Positions 1-8,000 of a stretch of DNA of 10,932 nucleotides are shown in pieces. Source of the DNA: Cyanobacteria bacterium UBA8803 (GTDB taxonomy: Bacteria; Cyanobacteriota; Cyanobacteriia; Cyanobacteriales; Coleofasciculaceae); assembly GCA_003505715.1 (NCBI GenBank), contig DNXU01000379.1, positions 1 through 10,932 on the forward strand, in the 5' to 3' direction. The position numbers were made by a program, and so were the translations under genes. Every line of letters starts with the position of its first letter. Within the stretch, counting starts at the first letter, position 1. The notes beneath the pieces are model-generated. The model was not told the origin of the DNA. It was given only the letters and a program-made list of their open reading frames with translations, and ran no database searches.

Positions 1-18
1 ATCCCCCAATTCTGGGGG
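1..18. repeat. 18-bp palindromic repeat, left edge
   Basis: ATCCCCCAATTCTGGGGG, a C5/G5 inverted repeat around AATTCT, identical to 10915-10932 at the other edge. It resembles the dispersed C/G-run palindromes seen in cyanobacterial intergenic DNA. It may continue beyond the window. Confidence 0.75.
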
Positions 19-40
19 ACTTTAAGAATAAGAATAGGTT

Positions 41-58
41 CCCCCCAAAGTTGGGGGG
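41..58. repeat. C6/G6 palindrome with 8-bp stem
   Basis: CCCCCCAAAGTTGGGGGG folds into an 8-bp stem (CCCCCCAA with TTGGGGGG) and a 2-base AG centre. It is closely related in layout to the edge repeat at 1-18 and is followed by another G6 run (62-67). On the minus strand it is followed by a moderately T-rich stretch, so it could serve as a back-up transcription stop for the operon, but it is most simply a dispersed intergenic repeat. Confidence 0.7.
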
Positions 59-72
59 CTAGGGGGGCAATA

Positions 73-80
73 GCGATCGC
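73..80. repeat. HIP1 octamer GCGATCGC
   Basis: Perfect copy of the highly iterated palindrome 1 that is over-represented in many cyanobacterial genomes. It supports the taxonomic guess; no local function is implied. Confidence 0.85.
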
Positions 81-214
81 GCTAGCTTCAGTATCGTTTA
101 AAATTTCTGTATCAGATATCTATAATAAAGTAAATTTTGAGCAGGTAGATGGGGAAACTGCACCCAATGTAGGAGAGGTTTATAGGTTAAAACTAACTAA
201 AATTATTTCCGAAT

Positions 215-235
215 AGTCGGTTTCAACAACCGACT
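215..235. terminator. Candidate bidirectional terminator hairpin after gene D
   Basis: Perfect 8-bp inverted repeat AGTCGGTT / AACCGACT around a 5-base loop (TCAAC). It lies 86 bases beyond the stop of gene D on the minus strand and directly on the stop of the possible plus-strand remnant, that is, between convergent reading frames. Neither side has a strong T-run, so classical intrinsic termination is uncertain. Confidence 0.4.
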
Positions 236-320
236 TAATCTATGAGCCAGAGAATTTATTCTATGGCGGGTTTGTACTGAAAAACTGCTACTAGTATGAT
301 TGAATGCAACTTAGTATCAG

Positions 321-3149
321 TTACCGCCAGTCGCCCTGCACCGTAAAAGCTGCCCAATAATAAGGAGACTGCCATTGTTCAGAATTCCACATCTCTAATT
401 GCGCCTCTCTCAAAGCGGTTATCGGATTTTGCCCGCCTTGCAACATCTTCTGATAAAACTTCGCCATCACCTCTGAAGTAGCAACATCATTCACCTTCCA
501 AAAACTTACCACCACGCGCCTTGCCCCAGCATACATAAAGCCTCTGGTCAAGCCTATCAAGCCTTCCCCTTTCACTTCTTTACCCAATCCAGTGTCGCAA
601 GCACTCAAAACCACTAATTCCGCAGGCAAATTGAGGTTGAAAATATCGTGCAAGCGCAAGAAACCATCTTGGGATTTGCCTTGTTGGTCGAATAGAGACA
701 GCACAATGCCTGATAATTCAGGATTGACTGGATCGACTAAGCCATGAGTCGCCAAGTGAACGATTTGATATTGAGCTAAGTTGGGGTCAATAGCCTTGGC
801 AAAAGAGGCATCAAAGTCCAAAGCTTGCAGGCTTTGCCCGTTGGGAACCAGGGCGAGGATTTTCTCAGCTTCAATGCGAGTGTTTGGCAAACGGTCATAT
901 ATCTTAGCACTATCCCCTAAACCCAAATTACGGGTAGCGCGAGTCCGAGCCAAATTGTTGGGCGTTTCAGGGATTGGTTGGGTGGGAGTGTTAGCTAGGC
1001 GAGGGTCATTAGCAGCGAAGATGGGATCAGCAATTACGGCAACGATTTTGGCAGCAGTGGCACGGTTTTGCAGTTGGCGGCGTTGAATCGCAACGGTGGA
1101 GGCAGAAGGGAGGGTGATGATTTCGTTTTGGACTAAAAGCGGGGTGGTGGGAGAAGATGGGATGGGTAGTGCGGCAAAAGGAACAGATTGCAATACCCCA
1201 TCCCCAACAATCAGTAAGCGTTTATTGCCCAGTTGAGAGGCAACGGGGGCGAGAATTATCTGACTCAGGGGGAGTCCGCTTTCCAGTGTGGCTGCACTAG
1301 AAGTGAGAGATTTACGGAAAGGTTGGGCGGCGGCTTCGATTTCGCTGCGTTTGGGTAGTACGTAACTGGTAATGCTGTTTTTGCTCACCAACCACAGGTA
1401 ACTGCTGTCTTCACCCAAGGAATATTCTAAAAGTATGGTATCTTCGTCGAGTACCTGTTGTTGAATTTCTTGTAAGTTTAGAGGTTGGGGATATTTCAGA
1501 GCAGCGTAACGGGGACTGGTGGTGCGAATTTGGGCTTTGAGTTGGTCGAGTTGAGTCAGAACGGTATCGATTTTTTGTTTAATTTCATCAAGTTGTTGTT
1601 GGGTATGTTGGCTGCTCAGTAGTTGATACTTTTGATAATCGAAGGTGTTGAGTTGTTGTTGTAATCTTTGTTCTTGTTCTAGTAGTTTGGGGTCTACACC
1701 TTGGCGGATATTGGCGTTAGCTTCGGTGAGGAGTTCGAGGAGACTTCTAGCACGAGCGCGTTCGCTAGCGTGGAGGGCGAGGGCATCGTAACCTTGGGAG
1801 GGGTTTTGTTGATGCAGTTGCATTAGGAGGTCGATGTAGAACTCGTAGTAGTCTTGGACGGTGGCGAAGTATGAGGCGCGGAGTTCTTGGGAGCCAATTT
1901 TGGTGCGGAGGTCTTCAATAATGGTGGTGGTGTTCTCTATCAGGGTTAAGGCTTCTTTCAGGTTGCCTTGGCTGCGTTGCAAGACGGCGGTGTTATAGAG
2001 AGTAGTAGCTTCTACACTTATATCTCCCACCACCTGAGATAGGGGCAAAGCTTGGTTGTAGAATTCCAAAGCTTTCTGTGTTTCTCCCAATGAGTGGTAG
2101 ACATTGCCAATATTAGTGAGAGTACGGGCTTCCTGCTCTCTATGCCCCACCGCCCGTAGTAGGGGTAAAGCTTGGTTGTAGTATTCTAAGGCTTTCTGCT
2201 TTTCTCCCAATGAGTCGTAGACAGCACCAATATTACTCAGAGTACCGGCTTCCCTACCTCTATCCCCTATCGCCTGTAATACGGGTAAAGCTTGGTTGAA
2301 TAATTCCAAAGCTTTGTGCTTTTCTCCCAATGAGTTGTAGACAGCGCCCATATTATTGATAATACTGGCTTCTCCACCTTTATCCCCCACCACCCGTATT
2401 AGGGGCAAAGCTTGGTTGTAGTATTCCAAGGCTTTCTGCTTTTCTCCCAATGAGTCGTAGACACTGCCAATACTATTGAGAGTATTGGCTTCCCCACCTC
2501 TATCTCCCACCGCCCGAAATAGAAGCAGAGCTTGGTTGAAGAATTCCAAGGCTTTCTGCTTTTCTCCCAATGAGTTGTAGACAGAGCCAATATTATTGAG
2601 AGTATAAGCTTCCCCACTTCTATCCCTGACCGCCCGTATTAGGGACAAAGCTTGATTTAATGATTCCAAAGCTTGCTGCATTTCTCCCAATGAGTCGTAG
2701 ACAGAGCCAATGCCAGAGAGAGTAAGGGCTTCCATACCTCTATCCCCCACTGCCTGAACTAGGGGCAGAGCTTGGTTGAAGAATTCCAAGGCTTTCTGCT
2801 TTTCTCCCAATGAGGAGTAGATATAGCCGATGTAATAAAGAGATACGGCTTCTGAGCCTTTGTCACCTGCTTGACGATAAAGTACGAAAGCCTGTTCAAA
2901 TTTAGGAATTGCCTGTCGCAGAGATTCTGCTGTTCCTTGTTTATAGAGTTGAAGCGCTTCCTGAAAAACCTGTTCAGCCGCATCAGAGTTAGCTGGCTGT
3001 TGGGCTATCCTGGGAGCTATCGGCTGAGGGATAGCAGCGAAGGATTGTGAGCCTAAGAGTAAGCAAGTTATCCCAGAAAGTGAAATCAACGGCACTAACC
3101 CCAGCCAAAGTTGTTTCTGAGTTACTGCTGTTTTGAAACGTTGAACCAT
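321..3149 (-). CDS. Exported TPR-CHAT caspase-like protease (gene D)
   Basis: TPR-CHAT protein of 942 residues counted from the ATG at 3149; a GTG directly before it (3150-3152) could also be used, but GAGG lies 7 bases from the ATG and only 4 from the GTG. A strong signal peptide (about 1-38; basic N-region, core [20 protein letters not shown], cleavage near SFAA) implies export. A divergent helical repeat is followed by a very regular TPR array of 40-residue units (about 90-370; consensus [18 protein letters not shown] then AVGDRG-EA-TL-NIGSVY), a last TPR (to about 425), the block [16 protein letters not shown], a coiled coil (about 490-540) and the CHAT domain (about 600-942). The dyad is intact: His802 in LATHG (codon 744-746) and Cys851 in LSACDTG (codon 597-599). 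Likely role: cysteine protease whose activity is gated by ligand or partner binding to the TPR face; substrate unknown. Last gene of the cluster, 46 bases after the stop of gene C. Confidence 0.92.
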   Translation of the reverse strand: MVQRFKTAVTQKQLWLGLVPLISLSGITCLLLGSQSFAAIPQPIAPRIAQQPANSDAAEQVFQEALQLYKQGTAESLRQAIPKFEQAFVLYRQAGDKGSEAVSLYYIGYIYSSLGEKQKALEFFNQALPLVQAVGDRGMEALTLSGIGSVYDSLGEMQQALESLNQALSLIRAVRDRSGEAYTLNNIGSVYNSLGEKQKALEFFNQALLLFRAVGDRGGEANTLNSIGSVYDSLGEKQKALEYYNQALPLIRVVGDKGGEASIINNMGAVYNSLGEKHKALELFNQALPVLQAIGDRGREAGTLSNIGAVYDSLGEKQKALEYYNQALPLLRAVGHREQEARTLTNIGNVYHSLGETQKALEFYNQALPLSQVVGDISVEATTLYNTAVLQRSQGNLKEALTLIENTTTIIEDLRTKIGSQELRASYFATVQDYYEFYIDLLMQLHQQNPSQGYDALALHASERARARSLLELLTEANANIRQGVDPKLLEQEQRLQQQLNTFDYQKYQLLSSQHTQQQLDEIKQKIDTVLTQLDQLKAQIRTTSPRYAALKYPQPLNLQEIQQQVLDEDTILLEYSLGEDSSYLWLVSKNSITSYVLPKRSEIEAAAQPFRKSLTSSAATLESGLPLSQIILAPVASQLGNKRLLIVGDGVLQSVPFAALPIPSSPTTPLLVQNEIITLPSASTVAIQRRQLQNRATAAKIVAVIADPIFAANDPRLANTPTQPIPETPNNLARTRATRNLGLGDSAKIYDRLPNTRIEAEKILALVPNGQSLQALDFDASFAKAIDPNLAQYQIVHLATHGLVDPVNPELSGIVLSLFDQQGKSQDGFLRLHDIFNLNLPAELVVLSACDTGLGKEVKGEGLIGLTRGFMYAGARRVVVSFWKVNDVATSEVMAKFYQKMLQGGQNPITALREAQLEMWNSEQWQSPYYWAAFTVQGDWR
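2041..2880 (-). repeat. Seven tandem 120-bp units encoding 40-residue TPRs in gene D
   Basis: Units at 2041, 2161, 2281, 2401, 2521, 2641 and 2761 repeat in exact 120-base register with no indel, each containing near-identical blocks such as GCTTGGTTG and TTTCTCCCAATGAG. The protein period is 40 residues, longer than the canonical 34-residue TPR and like the long-period TPRs of the LGN/AGS3 type. The unit farthest from the CHAT domain (2761-2880) is the most diverged in its second half. The pattern points to expansion by unequal crossing-over, with homogenisation still active or recent. Confidence 0.93.
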
Positions 3150-3156
3150 CACTGCA

Positions 3157-3160
3157 CCTC
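3157..3160 (-). promoter_or_regulatory. Shine-Dalgarno of gene D, deciding ATG over GTG
   Basis: GAGG on the minus strand, 7 bases before the ATG at 3149 and only 4 before the GTG at 3152. The spacing favours the ATG start, giving a protein one residue shorter. Confidence 0.6.
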
Positions 3161-3195
3161 AATTATTAATGGATTAAATCGAGCGAGAATCGACG

Positions 3196-4980
3196 CTACT
3201 GCCAATCGCCCTGCACGGTAAACGCTGCCCAATAATAAGGAGACTGCCATTGCCCAGAATTCCACATCTCCAACTGCGCCTCTCTCAACGCTGTGACGGG
3301 TTTTTGCCCTCCTTGCAACATCTTCTGGTAAAATTTCGCCATCAGTTCCGAAGTAGCCGCATCATTCACACTCCATAAAGATCCCACCACTTGCTTTGCT
3401 CCCGCAGACAAAAAGCCTTTTGCCAAACCGATTAACCCTTCTCCTTTCACGTCCTTACCCAAGCTAGTTTCGCTACCACTCAATACCACCAATTCTGCTG
3501 GCAAATTCAAATTAAAAATTTCATAAAGCCGCAAAAACCCATCTTGAGGCTTACCATTTCTGTCATATAACGACAGGACAATTTCTGACAGTTCGGGCTG
3601 AATAGGATCAAGTACCATGTGAGTGGCAAAGTGAATAATTTTAGATTCGGCCAAATTGGGGTTAGTAACAGTCGATCGCTCCGCCTCAAAATCCAAGGCT
3701 GGCAAACGCTGGTTTTCTGGCACGAAGGCGAGAATTTTCTCGGCTTCAATGCGCGTGTAGGGTAGCCGATTGAATATAACTCCCTCTTCCCCAAGTTCCA
3801 AGTCTTTGGTAGGTAAACTCTGGGCAGAATTTTTGGCTGGATTGGGAAGGCGAGGGTCATTCAAAGTAAAAACGGGATCGGCAATCACGGCAACATTTTT
3901 CGCTATTGGACGATTTTTAAATTGTTGGCGTTGAATGGCAATTAAAGAAGCAGAAGGAAGCGTAATAATTTCATTTCGTGCTAAAAGCGGCGTAGTGGGA
4001 GAAGATGGGATAGGCAGTGCAGCAAACGGTACATATTGCAACGCCCCATCTCCAACAATCAGCAAGCGCTTATTACCTAATTGAGATACAATCGGAGCTA
4101 AAATTATTCGACTTAATGAAATGCCGCTGTCAATATTTGCGGCATTACTTTTAGCGATAGATTGGCGGAAATTTTGCACAGCAGATTCAATTTCGCTGCG
4201 TTTGGGCAGTTGGTAACTGGTGATGCTATGTTTCGTCACCACCCATAAATAACTGCGTTCTTCACCAAGGGCATATTCCAGAAGTATAGTATCTTCATCA
4301 AGAACCTGTTGTTGAAATTCCTGTAGCGTTAGGGGTGGTGGATATTTGAGCGCAGCGTAGCGAGGACTGCTAAGGCGAATCTGAGTTTTTAATTGGTCGA
4401 GTTGAGCCAGATTAGTGGCGATTTTTTGGTTAATTTCGTTAAGTTCTTGCTCTGTATACTGACGGTTGAGAAGTTGATATTTTTGATGATTTATGCTATT
4501 GAGTTGCTGTAGCAAATTGCGTTCTTGTTCTAACAGTTTGGGGTTAGCGCTAGCGCGAATATTTGCGCCCGCTTCGGTGAGGTGTTCGATCAGATTTCTG
4601 GCGCGGGTGCGATCGCTAATCTCCCATGCTTGTGCGTCGTACCCTTGATCGGGATTTTGCCAGTGCAGTTGCATCAGCAAATCGCTGTACAACTGGTAAT
4701 AGCCTTGCACAGTAGCGAAGTAGGAGGCGCGGAGTTTTGGACTGGGTATTGTAGTGCGGAGGTTTTCGACAATAGCGATCGCATCCTCAATTTGAGTCAG
4801 TGCAGTATCAAAGTTGCCGCGATCGCGTTCTAACTCAGCACGATTATAAAGGCTAAGGGCTTCCTGTGCCTTGTCTCCCACTACATTACTGACGGGCAAA
4901 GCATAACTCAACCTCACCAGCAGGGTAGTGGATACAGCCAAACATTGGAATAATAAAATCAGCCCTGTTAGACGCGCCAT
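3196..4980 (-). CDS. Exported CHAT-domain pseudoprotease, TPR array lost (gene C)
   Basis: 594-residue CHAT protein, much shorter than its two neighbours. Residues 1-28 are a signal peptide (core LTGLILLFQCLAVSTTLLV, likely cleavage after SYA). It is followed at once by what aligns with the end of the TPR array of gene D (LPVSNVVGD versus LPLSQVVGD), one last TPR-like helix pair (to about 75), the inter-domain block (SDRTRARNLIEHLTEA), a coiled coil (about 150-198) and a full-length CHAT domain (about 260-594). The histidine motif reads FATHMV instead of FATHG (His454 kept, Gly to Met at 455). The cysteine motif reads LSGSETSLG where B and D have LSAC-TGLG, so the catalytic Cys is Ser503 (AGC, 3472-3474; TGC would need one base change). 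The frame is otherwise intact, so this is a maintained protein, probably catalytically dead as a thiol protease; regulator, decoy or scaffold is inferred. A GGAGG lies 7 bases before the ATG. Gene B ends 27 bases upstream. Confidence 0.9.
   Translation of the reverse strand: MARLTGLILLFQCLAVSTTLLVRLSYALPVSNVVGDKAQEALSLYNRAELERDRGNFDTALTQIEDAIAIVENLRTTIPSPKLRASYFATVQGYYQLYSDLLMQLHWQNPDQGYDAQAWEISDRTRARNLIEHLTEAGANIRASANPKLLEQERNLLQQLNSINHQKYQLLNRQYTEQELNEINQKIATNLAQLDQLKTQIRLSSPRYAALKYPPPLTLQEFQQQVLDEDTILLEYALGEERSYLWVVTKHSITSYQLPKRSEIESAVQNFRQSIAKSNAANIDSGISLSRIILAPIVSQLGNKRLLIVGDGALQYVPFAALPIPSSPTTPLLARNEIITLPSASLIAIQRQQFKNRPIAKNVAVIADPVFTLNDPRLPNPAKNSAQSLPTKDLELGEEGVIFNRLPYTRIEAEKILAFVPENQRLPALDFEAERSTVTNPNLAESKIIHFATHMVLDPIQPELSEIVLSLYDRNGKPQDGFLRLYEIFNLNLPAELVVLSGSETSLGKDVKGEGLIGLAKGFLSAGAKQVVGSLWSVNDAATSELMAKFYQKMLQGGQKPVTALREAQLEMWNSGQWQSPYYWAAFTVQGDWQ
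3227..3288 (-). repeat. 62-bp perfect repeat shared by 3' ends of genes C and B, copy 1
   Basis: Identical to 5039-5100 over 62 bases. It encodes part of the shared C-terminal block [20 protein letters not shown] and the residues after it, upstream of the final GDW. Gene D carries a slightly diverged copy at 352-413. Identity at synonymous sites, in contrast to the divergence elsewhere between C and B, points to gene conversion of the 3' end. Confidence 0.9.
4609..4826. repeat. Three HIP1 octamers clustered in the 5' part of gene C
   Basis: GCGATCGC occurs at 4609-4616, 4775-4782 and 4819-4826, all within coding sequence for the last TPR helix and inter-domain block of gene C. I see no HIP1 copy in the other three genes, whose homologous segments are otherwise alignable. 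Confidence 0.8.
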
Positions 4981-4987
4981 CCCTAAC

Positions 4988-4992
4988 CCTCC
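4988..4992 (-). promoter_or_regulatory. Shine-Dalgarno of gene C
   Basis: GGAGG on the minus strand, 7 bases before the ATG at 4980, inside the 27-base gap after the stop of gene B. It supports both the start of C and the view that this inactive CHAT gene is still translated in its own right. Confidence 0.7.
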
Positions 4993-5007
4993 AAAATTGT
5001 CAACAGC

Positions 5008-8000
5008 CTAACGCCAATCCCCCTGTACAGTAAACGCCGCCCAATAATAAGGAGACTGCCATTGCCCAGAATTCCACATCTCCAACTGCGCCTCTCTCAA
5101 AGCAGTAACCGGATTTTGCCCCGACTGAAGCATGTTCTGATAAAACTTACTCATCAATTCCGAAGTAGCGATATCATTCACACTCCACAAACTCACCACA
5201 ACTCGCTTGGCTCCAGCATACATAAAGCCTCTTGTCAAGCCGATAATCCCTTCCCCTTTCACATTTTCACCTAATCCCGTTTGACAGGCACTCAATACTA
5301 CCAACTCCGCAGGTAAATTCAGGTTAAAAATATCATGGAGGCGCAAAAATCCATCCTGTGTTTCTCGTTTTTCATTAAAGAGTGATAAGACGATTCCAGA
5401 TAATTCCGGATTAACGGAATCGAGTAAACCGTGAGTGGCAAAATGAACTATCTGATATTGAGCTAAATTAGGGTCAGTGGCTTGAGTACGAGAGGCGTTA
5501 AAGTCTAAAGCTTCCAACTCTTGGATTTCTGGCACTAAAGCCAGAATTTTTTCGGCTTCGGTGCGGGTAAATTTGAGACGGCTAAATAGTGTCGCATTTT
5601 CGCCAATCCCTAAATTGCGGGCAGCGCGATTGAGGGCTTCATTGTCTGGTGTTTTTGGAGTTTCTTGACGTGAATTGCTTTCAAAGCGAGAATCATTAAG
5701 ATTAAATACTGGGTCAGCCAAAACAGCTAAAGTTTTAGCAGCAGGGGTACGGTTTTGCAGTTGTTGGCGTTGAATGGCAATGGTGGAGGCAGAAGGAAGA
5801 GTAACTATTTCATTTTGGACTAACAGAGGAGTGGTGGGAGAAGAAGGTAGAGGTAGTGCGGCAAAGGGAATGTATTGCAATACCCCATCTCCAACAATCA
5901 GTAAACGTTTATTACCGATTTGAGAGGCAATGGGAGTGAGTAAAATTTGACTGAGGGGGATGCCAGTTTCTAGGTGGGCTGCACTGGAAGTGAGAGATTG
6001 ACGCAAAGTTTGGGCAGTGGCTTCGATTTGGCTACGTTTAGGAAGGACATAGCTATTGATACTATTTTTAGTCACGGCCCAGAGATAACTGCGGTCTTCG
6101 CCTAGGGCATATTCTAAGAGAATGGTATCGTCATCGAGTACCTGTTGTTGAATTTCTGTTAGGGTTAGGGGTTGGGGATATTTCAGGTTAGCGTAGCGAG
6201 GACTAGTGAGGCGAATTTGGGCTTGGAGTTGGTCGAGTTGAGTAATAACATTATCAATTTTTTGTTTAATTTCAGTGAGTTCTGTTTCTGAATATTGACC
6301 GCTAGTAAGTTCATACTTACGATGGTCTAAATCATTAAGCTGTTGTTGTAAAGTCTGTTCTTGCTCTAATAGTTGGGGGTCAACTCCTTGGCGAATGTCT
6401 GCATAAGCTTCGGTGAGGATTTCCAGGAGACTTCTAGCGCGGGCGCGTTCGCTAATTTCTAAGGCTTGTCCATCATATCCTAGATTAGGTTTTTCTTTGT
6501 GGAGTTCCATTAATAAATCGATGTAAAATTGGTAGTAATCTTGGTTTTGGGCAAAGTAAGATTGCCGCAGTTCTTGGCTCCCAATTTGGGTGCGGAGCGA
6601 TTCAATAATTTTAATTGCTGTTTCAATTTCTGCTTGGGCGGCAGCGAGGTTATTTTGTTGACGGTTTAAGATGGCTTGATTGTAAAGAATGCGGGCTTCT
6701 TCGGTTTTATAACCGAGTTTTTTGGATAGGGGCAATGCTTGGTTGTAGTATGCTTGAGCTTGGGAAATTTGACCGGAATCGGCGTAGATTTTTCCGATTT
6801 GGTTGAGGATGGTAGTTTCTTTGATTTGGTCTTTTAGGTAGCGGTAGATTTGAAGGGATTGGTTGTAGGCATTGAGGGCGGTTGACCAGTCTTTTGAGGC
6901 TATGTAGATGCTACCTATGCCACTTAAGGCAGTAGCTTCGGTGGCTAAATCTCCTGCGGAGCGTGAGATAATTAGGGCTTTATTGTAGGAGTCTATTGCA
7001 TTTTTCCATTGTCCTGTAGCAGCTTCGATATCGCCAATATTTTTGAGGGTGGTGGCTGCACCTCCCCTATCGTTTAATTCATATAACAGAGGTAAGGCTT
7101 GGTTGTGATATTCCAGAGCAGTTTTCGGGTCGGCTAAATCGTTGTAGAGTTGACCGAGACTGTTGAGGATGGCTGCTTCTTCTGCTTTTGCACCTGCTTG
7201 TCGCGATAAAGGTAATGCTTGGTTGTAGGAGTCTAGGGCAGTTTGGAATTGACCTAAATTGGTGTGAATGTTGCCCATAAGGAGTAGTGTGTGGGCAGCT
7301 TTAGCAGAGTTGTTATCGGTACGATAAAGGTTGAGCGCTTCTTCTAACTTTTGAAGTGCCAGTTGCCTCGATTCGATGGTTTGTTGCTGATTTAATTGGA
7401 CTCCTTCTTGCAACGTCTGTTTAGGGACATAGGCATAAATAGCGGCTGATACTTCCCACAAGCGGATGCTGCCACCCCAACTGCTGGTAAGGATTTGGTT
7501 ACCATCGGGGCTAAATATTCCAATATTGATGCTATCGTCGTGCCCTTGGAATTCAGCTAGGAGGTTACCCGAAATATCCCACAGGAGGGGCGTACTGTCA
7601 CCTAGCGTAAGAATACGGCGACCATCTGGGCTAAACTTTGCACTAGTTACCCCGAATTGATGCCCCCGAATTTCGATTAGGATCTTCCCTGAAGTATCCC
7701 ACAAGCGGGCAGTTGTTCCATACAAACTGGCAGTGAGGATTTGATTACCATCGGGACTAAATTCTGCACTGGTTACTCCATTGTCATACCCCTGGAATAC
7801 TGTTAGGAGTTTACCCGAACTATCCCAGAGTCGGGCGGTTTTATCTTCACTGGTAGTCAGAATTTGGTTACCATTGGGGCTGAATTCTGCACTTATGACT
7901 GAACCCTCATGCCCTTGGAATACTGATAAAAGGTTACCTGAAGTATCCCAGAGTCGGGCGGTTTTATCATCACTGGCAGTGAGGATTTGGTTGCTATCGG

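Larger units (their letters stand above)
1..216 (+). pseudogene. Possible C-terminal remnant of an unrecognised gene
   Basis: The plus-strand frame ending at TAG 214-216 is open back to the window edge. The part from about base 88 looks protein-like (KISVSDIYNKVNFEQVDGE, then a mixed charged/hydrophobic tail ending KLTKIISE). The part before about base 70 runs through the C/G palindromes and gives a low-quality translation, and there is no ATG in the frame. It could be the tail of a gene entering from the left and interrupted by repeats, a decayed remnant, or chance. The family is not recognised. Together with the hairpin at 215-235 this accounts for the left 320 bases, where I see no other gene. 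Confidence 0.25.

Noticed and set aside
2041..2880. CRISPR-like regular repeats
   Set aside because: The units are 120 bases with no short repeat/variable spacer structure, and they encode a continuous TPR frame.
2399..2983. Minus-strand alternative-frame ORFs inside the TPR array and a similar one at 3507-3860
   Set aside because: They overlap the real frames of genes D and C in another phase, and their repeated [13 protein letters not shown] pieces are frame-shifted TPR units.
3196..4980. Gene C as a plain decayed pseudogene
   Set aside because: The frame is intact over 594 codons, with a good Shine-Dalgarno, signal peptide and complete CHAT length. Only active-site residues and the TPR array are altered.
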